From positions 18,418 to 82,417 of the IMG/VR virus record IMGVR_UViG_3300036860_000542: DNA of 64,000 nt. One strand, given 5' to 3'. Under the pieces are notes generated by a model. That model had not been told where the DNA came from. It saw nothing but the letters and a program-made list of their open reading frames with translations, and did not search any database. Position numbers and translations under genes: made by a program. This document shows positions 54,580 through 61,276 of this stretch, piece by piece. The DNA is from a virus. Within the stretch, counting starts at the first letter, position 1, and every line of letters begins with the position of its first letter.

Positions 54580-55243
54580 CTTCTACCGCTTCCTTCCTTG
54601 TCTGCGGATCGGCACGGACGGAGACTCCCTCGCTGGCCAGAGTCCCCCGGCTAACTGGCAGCAGTACCTCTACCAGACGCTATCGCAGAACACGAAGATG
54701 CAGATCCAGTTCGTCGGCTCCGACAACGGACCGCCTCCGATCTGGCTCAACACGCACCCAGGCAAACGAATCGACGAGATCGATACCCTTCTCACCACCA
54801 CGGACATTCCTCTCAACGAACCCGATCTGCTCATCTTGATGGCGGGGACGAACGACGCTCTTCAGGGCGCATCTTCCTCCACGATGCTAACGAGGACGGT
54901 GACTCTCCTCACCAATCTGTTCGCTTTCCGACCCGCGCTTCGAGTCGTGTACGCCAAGCCCCCTCCGCTTTCCCTAGCTGGCGCCGGAGTCACGCAGGCC
55001 AAGATCGATGCGATCGCAGCGTACGCGGCTGGGTTGACAGCGGCTTGGGCTTCCAGCAACTTCGGCAGACAGTTGCTCTCCATCGTGGACTGCTGGACAG
55101 GCTTCAACTCCGCCACGATGCTGGGAGACGGCATCCACCAGAACGAGCTTGGAGCCCGCTTCATCGCCAACGCGATGTTGGGACCAGGGGTTGGCCCTAT
55201 TGTGGACGCCTACGGCAGACAAGCGGATTCGATCAGCGTGTAG
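54572..55243 (+). CDS. SGNH/GDSL-family hydrolase
   Basis: 223 residues from ATG 54572. Block I GDSL with S19, block III GTND at 92-95 in LILMAGTND, and DGIHQNELG near the C-terminus for the Asp-His pair. These enzymes remove acyl groups, often O-acetyl, from glycans. Located beside spike genes, it may deacetylate the host surface polysaccharide. Confidence 0.84.
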   Translation: MPNFYRFLPCLRIGTDGDSLAGQSPPANWQQYLYQTLSQNTKMQIQFVGSDNGPPPIWLNTHPGKRIDEIDTLLTTTDIPLNEPDLLILMAGTNDALQGASSSTMLTRTVTLLTNLFAFRPALRVVYAKPPPLSLAGAGVTQAKIDAIAAYAAGLTAAWASSNFGRQLLSIVDCWTGFNSATMLGDGIHQNELGARFIANAMLGPGVGPIVDAYGRQADSISV

Positions 55244-55252
55244 GAGGCTACG

Positions 55253-57262
55253 ATGACGGCGGTGTACCGGACAGACTACGCGCAGATCTGGGCGAATGGG
55301 TGGAACTGGATCGATATCCACACCATTATCGTCCCGCCACCGGCGCCCGGTTCCTATGACGCAGCACCATTCATCAACTCCGCCTTGATCGCGCTGAATC
55401 AGAACGGCGGTGGCGAGGTTCAGCTTCTGGAAGAGGACTACGAAATCTTCACCCCGATCAACATGCAGAGCAACACCACGTTGATCGGGAAGGCAGGCCG
55501 ACCCCCTCGCATCGTTGTGAAGGGAACCTGGGACGGGGTGGACACGCCCACGAACGCCCTGATCAAAGGCCAGGGAACTTTGTCCGAGTCTCCGATCGCG
55601 GTCACTCAGGACAAGAACATCGGCGTGTTCACCTTGCGCGTCGCAAGTACGGCCACGCTTCGAGCAGGGGACTACGTTCTCGCCAAGTCCCCAGCCGTGG
55701 CCGGGTCTCCAATCATCCGCTACGAGATCTTGAAGATCGCTACCATCGTCAATGGGACTGATTTCACCACCATTTTCCCAACGTTCCTGTCCTACTCCGC
55801 GGCAGCATCCCCTACGGTGCAGAAGATCACACCCCTCACTCGGGTTGGGGTGTACGCCATCGACATCGACGCCAGCCAGGTCCCGAACCTAGCCGTTGGA
55901 ATCCTGATGCGCAACGTGATCGACCTGGAGATCGAGGCCATCAGTGGCTACTACATGAGCCGAGCGATGATCGACATCGATCAGGGGAGCTCCAACATCG
56001 ACGTCTACAATGTGACCGGGAAGGGTTCAAACAACGGTCTCGTCTTCATCGACAGCGCGCACGACGGCTCGATGCACGACATCGAGAACCTGCACCTCGC
56101 GGACGGCAGGCTTCATCCGCTTGGCATTCAACGCGGTCTCATCCACTTCAGGAACCAGCCGACAGGATGGGACGTCTACGACGTGGACCTCATGCATGCC
56201 GGCATCGCTCTGAACGTTTGGGGCGGGTACGACTGCGACTTCAGCGACATCCAGATCCGCGACATGGACAGCTCGGGCACCAACGGGGCCTGGGACCGCA
56301 TGCTCAATGCTTCACCTGCCGAAGGCACCGGATTCGGTGGCGGTACCGGCGTTAGCATCCTTTGCACGACGTCCCCGCTCACCGAGCACACCTATGATCT
56401 CTCGTTCGGTGGCGTCAAGATCGTCAACTGTCGGACGAACACGAACGGGTTCCATTGGTACTGTGCCGACGTCCACAACATCAAGGTGGTAGACCTTGCC
56501 GTCCTGAACTACACCGGGGTGAACCCAGGCAGCTACGGTGCGGTGGCCTTCGCCGACGTCTTCGGCGGTCTCGTGGAGAACCTCCAGGTACAGGGTATCG
56601 CTCGTGGTGTGGTGTTCCTGAACAACGGCTTCATCAGCGGAAGCCTCAACACCTACGTCTACGACCCGACCTTCTCCGACGGCCTCCTCTACGTCGCGAT
56701 CCAGTGGGACAACTCGGTCGCCAGTGGCGTGAAGATCCACGAGCTGCGCGGAAGCAACCTCACCGCCGGTAGTGAGCAGCGCATGCGCTTCGGCGCCGCG
56801 TTCCCAGGCGAGCCGAACGTTACCCTCGACGACTTCAACTGGGAGCCGGGCTGGTCCGGCGTGGCACTGATCGCTAGGAACCCGGACAACGGTACGACGT
56901 TCGCCATCGGAGACATCGTCGAGATCTACGGCGACACGAGCGGCAACCGTCTCATCCGCCAGGCGTCTAACGCTGGAAACGAATTCGGAGTCGTCGTCCA
57001 GAACTGCGCGGCGGGAAACGATCCAGACACCCACGGGTACACCACCATCCTCTACGTCCGCACCATGGACAGGTGCAACATGGTGAGGGTCACCGACAAT
57101 GGAAACGCCGTCAACATGGGAGACCGCCTCAAGTGGGACTCTGGCAACCCGCGAGCTCTGATCGTGGACAACACCGGCCAGACAAACTTCTCTATCATCG
57201 CCCGCGCCGACTCCTACCGGGCCACTCCGAGTAGCGCGCTGATGACCGTAGTCGGCGTCTGA
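55253..57262 (+). CDS. beta-helix tail-spike-like protein
   Basis: 669 residues; GGAGG precedes ATG 55253. An N-terminal motif DAAPFINSALIALNQNGGGEV resembles pectate-lyase-type spike starts (D-x-A-x-x-x-x-A-L ... GG-x-V). The repeats of short strands with Asn and Gly turns through residues 90-480 fit a right-handed beta-helix. The C-terminal 120 residues are a separate beta domain. Likely polysaccharide binding or depolymerising. Palindrome 13 lies at 55634. Confidence 0.72.
   Translation: MTAVYRTDYAQIWANGWNWIDIHTIIVPPPAPGSYDAAPFINSALIALNQNGGGEVQLLEEDYEIFTPINMQSNTTLIGKAGRPPRIVVKGTWDGVDTPTNALIKGQGTLSESPIAVTQDKNIGVFTLRVASTATLRAGDYVLAKSPAVAGSPIIRYEILKIATIVNGTDFTTIFPTFLSYSAAASPTVQKITPLTRVGVYAIDIDASQVPNLAVGILMRNVIDLEIEAISGYYMSRAMIDIDQGSSNIDVYNVTGKGSNNGLVFIDSAHDGSMHDIENLHLADGRLHPLGIQRGLIHFRNQPTGWDVYDVDLMHAGIALNVWGGYDCDFSDIQIRDMDSSGTNGAWDRMLNASPAEGTGFGGGTGVSILCTTSPLTEHTYDLSFGGVKIVNCRTNTNGFHWYCADVHNIKVVDLAVLNYTGVNPGSYGAVAFADVFGGLVENLQVQGIARGVVFLNNGFISGSLNTYVYDPTFSDGLLYVAIQWDNSVASGVKIHELRGSNLTAGSEQRMRFGAAFPGEPNVTLDDFNWEPGWSGVALIARNPDNGTTFAIGDIVEIYGDTSGNRLIRQASNAGNEFGVVVQNCAAGNDPDTHGYTTILYVRTMDRCNMVRVTDNGNAVNMGDRLKWDSGNPRALIVDNTGQTNFSIIARADSYRATPSSALMTVVGV
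55634..55646. repeat. TTGCG-N3-CGCAA palindrome 13
   Basis: TTGCGCGTCGCAA, same spacer as palindrome 3, inside the spike-like gene. Confidence 0.8.
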
Positions 57263-57270
57263 AAAGGAAC

Positions 57271-57309
57271 TTGCATGCGTCGTAGACGTCGCCGTAGACT
57301 TGTGTACAT
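57271..57309 (+). promoter_or_regulatory. promoter with TGTACATG start
   Basis: TTGCAT (57271-57276), 18-nt spacer, TAGACT (57295-57300), and the ATG (57308) within TGTACATG 7 nt later, as at 47756. Confidence 0.4.
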
Positions 57310-57643
57310 GCGCTATATCAAGGTTCCCGAGCCGCTTCAGCTCAAGTCGCCCCAGGGTGAGACGATCGAAGCACCCTTCCCAAAGTTCCTGAGAGAGATG
57401 TTGCTCGACCCCCAGTTCGCCAAGAACTACAAGACGCTCAAGATCGCCGCTGCCATCGACAAGGCTCTCGACAAGGCCAACGGGGTGGTGGCACTCGAGA
57501 ACGAGCACTGGCAGCTCTTGAAGAAGGTGATCGAGGAGCCGACCGGCGGGTACATGGGCGGCGTCGGCCCGCAGATCTTGCCATTCCTGTCGGTGGTCAT
57601 CGAAGCAACGGACGAGGAACTAGAGGTCGAGTCGCCCGCCTAG
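57308..57643 (+). CDS. hypothetical protein, 111 residues
   Basis: MRYIKVPEPLQLKSPQGETIEAPF... helical with ENEHWQLLKKVIEEP near residue 66. The ATG at 57308 is preferred; an in-frame ATG at 57275 with GGA upstream would add a run of eleven mostly Arg residues. Its end overlaps the convergent gene by 4 nt. Confidence 0.58.
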   Translation: MRYIKVPEPLQLKSPQGETIEAPFPKFLREMLLDPQFAKNYKTLKIAAAIDKALDKANGVVALENEHWQLLKKVIEEPTGGYMGGVGPQILPFLSVVIEATDEELEVESPA

Positions 57644-57831
57644 GGATGCTTCTTCCGCATCACAGCCAACCAGATCGCACCCACCTGTGCACTGTTCCCA
57701 ATATCCGGGTACGACTCATTAGCACCTGCTAGGAACATCAGTTCCCAGTCGGTGTCGAGGTAAGGTTGGAGGGCTTCCTCTTCGCGGAACTTGAGGACCT
57801 TGTACGTGTAGGTCTGAACTGGAGGCGCCAT
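57640..57831 (-). CDS. hypothetical protein, 63 residues
   Basis: MAPPVQTYTYKVLKFREEEALQPYLDTDWELM: DUF-like small alpha/beta protein of phage early regions; GAIWLAVMRKKHP ends it. Role unknown. Confidence 0.55.
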   Translation of the reverse strand: MAPPVQTYTYKVLKFREEEALQPYLDTDWELMFLAGANESYPDIGNSAQVGAIWLAVMRKKHP

Positions 57832-58038
57832 CTAGCTAGCTGCTTCCTTGCGAGGTGCAATGCCGAGGATGTAGTGGGCGGGGTCCTCGCAGGCGATGAA
57901 GTTCGGGCACTGTGGGGTCTCGTGGATCATGACGACGTTCTCCTGGTCGTTCTCTTTCATGATCCCAACCGCTCCTTCCCTCCCGCACCAGGGGCAGGAG
58001 AACTCCTCGAGCTCGTGAATGATGATGTCGTTAGCCAT
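57832..58038 (-). CDS. small zinc-binding-like protein, 68 residues
   Basis: ATG 58038 (8-nt overlap with upstream stop). CPWCG and CPNFIACEDPAHYILG provide four Cys and a His, typical of a small treble-clef or ribbon. Confidence 0.55.
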   Translation of the reverse strand: MANDIIIHELEEFSCPWCGREGAVGIMKENDQENVVMIHETPQCPNFIACEDPAHYILGIAPRKEAAS

Positions 58039-58612
58039 CCAGCCAGACTCCATGCGGGCGGTAGATCGCCGCGATTGCGGTTACGGGAAAGGTGCTGATG
58101 ACGACGCCCTCGACCCAAGAACCGTCTGGCCAACGGCCATGACCGTTGCCGTGGACGCAGGTGACGAAGGAGCGATCTTGAGCCCAGGCAAGCGCCATCG
58201 TGATGTGGTTGCCGAATTTGAGTGGTCGTGAGGCGCTCTTCACGATCACGACGTCACCACCGACAGAGCCGCCGACCTTGACCTGGAAGGCCGGATCGCG
58301 CTGCGCGGCACGCATGAGGCGGTAGGTGGACGCGAACGGGTCGCCGGGGACGTCCGGTCCGGAAAATTTCTTGGCGCGAGCTGGTGTCATGCCAGCCTGC
58401 AACCAGCACCAGGCGGCGAAGGCACCACACCAGGCGAACGTGGTGTTGCCCTTGTACTCCTTCAGCGCCCAGCCGAGACCTTCGTTGATGTACTGGCAGA
58501 TGACATGCTTGCTTTGGGCAGCGGTTGGACTCGTGTCGGTATTCGCTGGATCGTAAGTCTGGCGAAACCATTCCGTCACCGCTGCATCGAGTGCGATCTC
58601 GCCGGGCGTCAC
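58031..58612 (-). CDS. CHAP/NlpC-type cysteine hydrolase
   Basis: 193 residues from GTG 58612, fixed by the GTGA overlap with the upstream zinc-ribbon gene. FAWCGAFAAWCWLQAG carries candidate nucleophile C62, and FGNHITMALAW candidate H136, as in CHAP/DUF2272 amidases and endopeptidases. A second Cys (C39) lies in an accessory helix. A probable peptidoglycan hydrolase, possibly the endolysin. Confidence 0.72.
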   Translation of the reverse strand: MTPGEIALDAAVTEWFRQTYDPANTDTSPTAAQSKHVICQYINEGLGWALKEYKGNTTFAWCGAFAAWCWLQAGMTPARAKKFSGPDVPGDPFASTYRLMRAAQRDPAFQVKVGGSVGGDVVIVKSASRPLKFGNHITMALAWAQDRSFVTCVHGNGHGRWPDGSWVEGVVISTFPVTAIAAIYRPHGVWLDG

Positions 58613-58773
58613 GCGGCCACCTGCGGAGGCGCCGCCACCGCGACACCACAATAGCGGCACGATCCATCTCGCCTCAGCGCGGCACCCTTCCCGCAGTTCT
58701 TGCAGGTGCGTGAGGACGCCGACGCCTTGCAGGCCGCCTTCTGGTTGAGCTTGCGCTCACGATTCCATGACAT
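58609..58773 (-). CDS. zinc-ribbon protein, 54 residues
   Basis: MSWNRERKLNQKAACKAS...CKNCGKG...CRYCG. A GGGGG ribosome site precedes ATG 58773, and its stop overlaps the next GTG. The two CxxC pairs give a zinc ribbon. Confidence 0.6.
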   Translation of the reverse strand: MSWNRERKLNQKAACKASASSRTCKNCGKGAALRRDGSCRYCGVAVAAPPQVAA

Positions 58774-58785
58774 GGACACACCCCC

Positions 58786-59154
58786 TTACACGTTGACGTA
58801 GTACGAGATGAAGAGATCAATGACGATGGGTCGGATCGATTCGTTCACCACCCAGGTCGGCTTTCGCACGGGCAAGATCACGCTGTGGAAGAGCTGATCC
58901 GAGACACCTGCCTGGTAACGCTGCCACTCGGCGCGCAGGATGTCGATGGGCGCTGAGAACAAGTCCCGTTCGCCCATGTGAAGCCGCACCTCACCCGGCG
59001 CGCCGCTCGGTTTCCAGTCGGGTGGCGGCACCACGATCAGGTTGGTGATCTTGACCGGGTTCTCCCCGCCAAACGGCGCCTTCTGAAGAAGGTTGTAGTG
59101 CTGGCCTGGCTCGACCAGGATTCGAACCACGTCATGCCGTCGCTCGCGCATCAT
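58786..59154 (-). CDS. hypothetical strand-rich protein, 122 residues
   Basis: ATG 59154, or ATG 59151, both overlapping the upstream stop. HYNLLQKAPFGGENPVKITNLIVVPPPDWKP and the IVIDLFISYYV end suggest a beta-sandwich; unknown function. Confidence 0.52.
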   Translation of the reverse strand: MMRERRHDVVRILVEPGQHYNLLQKAPFGGENPVKITNLIVVPPPDWKPSGAPGEVRLHMGERDLFSAPIDILRAEWQRYQAGVSDQLFHSVILPVRKPTWVVNESIRPIVIDLFISYYVNV

Positions 59155-59258
59155 TCCCACCTCCCCTTGGTGATAAGCCACACGATGAACACGGTGAGGC
59201 CGATCATCCCACCACACAGTGCTCCAAGGCCGAACACCAACAGTTGCTCCGTGTTCAT
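59151..59258 (-). CDS. 35-residue single-helix membrane protein
   Basis: MNTEQLLVFGLGALCGGMIGLTVFIVWLITKGRWE. ATGA overlap on the upstream side and a matching overlap on the downstream side support it. Possibly a holin-antiholin component. Confidence 0.5.
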   Translation of the reverse strand: MNTEQLLVFGLGALCGGMIGLTVFIVWLITKGRWE

Positions 59259-59548
59259 CGTGCCGACCGCTTTCCGTTCTTCGCTTCAGCCGCCTTGATC
59301 CAAGCGTCCGCCTTCTCGAGCAGTGCCAGGAGGTCGCTGGTGTAGCGCTTGTCGAACCAGTGCGAGCGGCGCGCCTCCCCGTCCTTCTCGTACTCCTTCA
59401 CGAACGAGTACGAGTAGCTTGGGGCGCCGTTGAACATCCGCGAGGTGATGGTACAGACGATCTGTCCCTCACGAAGCGTGGCGACCACTTCGTGCTGGCT
59501 GCGCTGTGCGGCGAGTTCCTTGGACCAAACACTCTTCTCTTGGCTCAT
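59255..59548 (-). CDS. hypothetical protein, 97 residues
   Basis: ATG 59548 overlaps the upstream stop. A charged soluble protein (KSVWSKELAAQRSQHEVVATLREGQ) with a Tyr/Ser-rich centre and a helical basic end. Unknown. Confidence 0.52.
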   Translation of the reverse strand: MSQEKSVWSKELAAQRSQHEVVATLREGQIVCTITSRMFNGAPSYSYSFVKEYEKDGEARRSHWFDKRYTSDLLALLEKADAWIKAAEAKNGKRSAR

Positions 59549-59757
59549 CAGATGCTCCGAATTCCTCGACTCGTTGTACGGAAGTAGGTCCACCCGCCAT
59601 CGCCACGGCGTTTGACGCCGAAGTCTTCGCCCGGGGGCGGTCCGTAGCGGGCGACGAAGGATCGCATCGCGTTCTTGGCGCTGCCACGCGCCGCGATCGT
59701 GCGCATGGTGCCGTCGATGACACGTTGAACCAGCCAGAGCTCTTCAGCAGGAGGCAT
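59548..59757 (-). CDS. hypothetical protein, 69 residues
   Basis: MPPAEELWLVQRVIDGTMRTIAARGSAKNAMRSF: small basic protein with GGWTYFRTTSRG near the end. A TGTACAT element lies 22 nt upstream of the start. Confidence 0.52.
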   Translation of the reverse strand: MPPAEELWLVQRVIDGTMRTIAARGSAKNAMRSFVARYGPPPGEDFGVKRRGDGGWTYFRTTSRGIRSI

Positions 59758-59778
59758 CAGATGAAAACGTACTTGAGC

Positions 59779-59785
59779 TGTACAT
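59779..59785. promoter_or_regulatory. TGTACAT element between small minus-strand genes
   Basis: TGTACAT beside a minus-strand TTGACC; it lies 5' of the 69-residue gene. Confidence 0.35.
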
Positions 59786-59790
59786 GGAGG

Positions 59791-60063
59791 TCAAGTTGAT
59801 GCTCGGAGACGTTTCATCGGCTGCCAGTCCTCGAGCACGATATTCTCGTGGAAGTCGCACCCGGGTTCAAAGCACTGCACGGAAGGGGTGACGGTGCCAT
59901 CGTCCGCGATCTCGTGCGCCTCAACTTGCTGCACGGTTGCGGTCCGCAAGACCGCACGGTGGCCGCGGGCGCAGATCAGGATCACCCCACCGTGCCACTC
60001 GAACCACGCGGCGGAGTGCCCTCGGTCGGCACCGGCGCTGGTGGTCCGTTTGACACGGATCAA
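59791..60063 (-). CDS. hypothetical protein with Cys/His motif, 90 residues
   Basis: TTG 60063 start inferred from a TTGA overlap with the upstream gene. FEWHGGVILICARGHRAVLRT and QCFEPGCDFHENIVLEDW form a CxxxH...C...CxxH layout common in small phage proteins. Confidence 0.5.
   Translation of the reverse strand: MIRVKRTTSAGADRGHSAAWFEWHGGVILICARGHRAVLRTATVQQVEAHEIADDGTVTPSVQCFEPGCDFHENIVLEDWQPMKRLRAST
59937..59949. repeat. TTGCG-N3-CGCAA palindrome 14
   Basis: TTGCGGTCCGCAA inside the preceding Cys/His-motif gene; same spacer as palindrome 1. Confidence 0.8.
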
Positions 60064-60218
60064 GGAGTGGACCCTGGCGCGAGAAGACCGCGCTGCTTCA
60101 GAAGCTGCTCTTGAAGGCGTCGGCGCTGTTCCTGCGCCTCGTGCCACTTCTTCCAGAGCTCGCGCTCCTCCAGGTAGGCGTCGGCGAGCGCTTCGGACAG
60201 CAAGGACTCCACGGACAT
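60060..60218 (-). CDS. 52-residue coiled-coil protein
   Basis: MSVESLLSEALADAYLEERELWKKWHEAQEQRRRLQEQL...: heptad-like helix. Its stop overlaps the next TTG start. No ribosome site of note upstream. Confidence 0.45.
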   Translation of the reverse strand: MSVESLLSEALADAYLEERELWKKWHEAQEQRRRLQEQLLKQRGLLAPGSTP

Positions 60219-60507
60219 GAACTACATGCTACCACAACGAGCCTTGACGGGAAGTGGGTACTAGGAGAGCCTTGATAGCGGAGGTCCCTTGGGGCCTGGA
60301 TCGCCGTTCACCCCCCTGGCGGCTGATCCGGCTCCTTGGGGCCTCCTTCACGTGCGGGTGGCCAGCCCGCGGGGTCTCCGAAGAGCGCTTGGCCGTTTTC
60401 CTCTGAGGGCTAGAAGCTGTAGGCGCCTGGTAACCAGGCCACCAAACTCAAAGTTGCGCATCTGCGCGACGGGCCCCGGGTGTTCACTACCCGGGTGACA
60501 AAATCCA

Positions 60508-60515
60508 ATGTACAT
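60508..60515. promoter_or_regulatory. ATGTACAT element in non-coding region
   Basis: Perfect 8-bp palindrome, preceded by TGACAAAATCCA on the plus strand. Confidence 0.4.
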
Positions 60516-60645
60516 ACGAGGAACTTGGAGAGCAAGAGAGAAAACAACTTGACGTGCGCTTCGTCACTTCGTACCTTGCAACGTAACGGGGCACGAGTTC
60601 CCCCTCAGCGCCCCGCTCCGATCCCCCAATCGGTCCTCCGCTACC

Positions 60646-60679
60646 GCCACCTCCTAGGAACCCCGACCTAGGAGGTGGC
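60646..60679 (+). terminator. strong GCCACCTCCTAGG hairpin
   Basis: 13-bp perfect arms GCCACCTCCTAGG (60646-60658) and CCTAGGAGGTGGC (60667-60679), followed by CACGACTTTTT. Position upstream of the holin-like gene makes an attenuator an alternative to a terminator. Confidence 0.65.
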
Positions 60680-60769
60680 CACGACTTTTTCCCCGAGGGA
60701 TTTTTCGCCATCGACGACATAGAAACCGCTGAGCGGGTGCCTAGAACCTTCCCCCGGAGGAGGTTCCCA

Positions 60770-60934
60770 ATGATCATCATGTGGTTGGCAGTGCTCTGCG
60801 CCGTCGTCGGCACCCTCATGTTCGCCCTCGCGACGAACCCAACGCTGAAGAAGATCGGAGAGATCATGCTCTTCTGGGGCATCGGCGTGACCCTCCTGGT
60901 AGCTGGAGGGAAGACGGTCGTCCATCTGCCTTGA
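60770..60934 (+). CDS. two-helix membrane protein, holin-like
   Basis: 54 residues; GGAGG precedes ATG 60770 by 7 nt. Two membrane helices (IIMWLAVLCAVVGTLMFAL and IGEIMLFWGIGVTLLVAGG) with a basic loop (NPTLKK). Fits holin size and topology; could also be a virion membrane protein. Confidence 0.55.
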   Translation: MIIMWLAVLCAVVGTLMFALATNPTLKKIGEIMLFWGIGVTLLVAGGKTVVHLP

Positions 60935-60942
60935 GGCGAGCT

Positions 60943-61003
60943 GCGGTCCTGTACAGGATTGCGGTCCTGTACAGGATTGCGGTCCTTGGTCCTGTGCAGG
61001 ACC
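60943..61003. repeat. 18-bp tandem repeats plus palindrome
   Basis: GCGGTCCTGTACAGGATT twice in tandem (60943-60960 and 60961-60978), then a partial third copy and the palindrome GGTCCTGTGCAGGACC (60988-61003). Each unit contains a TGTACA core. Confidence 0.8.
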
Positions 61004-61148
61004 AGCCCTAGGATGCCCCTGAGGCTGCGTGGGCTGCCCGGAGACGGGCGATAGTAGGGTCGGGCGGGCGAGGGAAGGCTTCGGCCTACAGGGGCTCCTA
61101 TGCGAGCTCGCTGGTGAGATTGTATGGCCGACTACAAAGGGGGGGACA

Positions 61149-61248
61149 GGAGGGACAAAAAGGGTTTCTCATACTCTCTCTCTATAATATGTGAATAAAA
61201 GTTAACACTCTACATGGGGGAGTATGAGAAGGCCTGTTTTGTCCCTCC
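61149..61248. repeat. inverted repeat with AT-rich loop
   Basis: Arms GGAGGGACAAAA (61149-61160) and TTTTGTCCCTCC (61237-61248), and TTCTCATACTC (61166-61176) and GAGTATGAGAA (61220-61230), enclose an AT-rich loop at 61177-61219 that contains TATAAT. Such a structure near a helicase gene is origin-like. Confidence 0.75.
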
Positions 61249-61276
61249 GAGCCCCCCGAAGCGTAGGCGGCCCTAC

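Larger units (their letters stand above)
60219..60769. other. non-coding region between minus block and holin-like gene
   Basis: No credible gene in either strand. Contains CCTGG/CCAGG hairpin sequence near 60430, an ATGTACAT at 60508-60515, TTGACG then TACCTT with 17-nt spacing near 60551-60579, and a strong hairpin at 60646-60679. Confidence 0.5.
60935..61276. other. non-coding region with iterons and inverted repeat
   Basis: Holds the 18-bp tandem repeats at 60943-60978, the palindrome at 60988-61003 and the large inverted repeat at 61149-61248. No gene is evident. Adjacent to the helicase gene, this is the best origin candidate in the window. Confidence 0.5.

Noticed and set aside
61183-61188. 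TATAAT in the AT-rich loop as a promoter -10.
   Set aside because: No -35-like hexamer is found 16-19 nt upstream on either strand; the AT-richness is better explained by the inverted-repeat loop.
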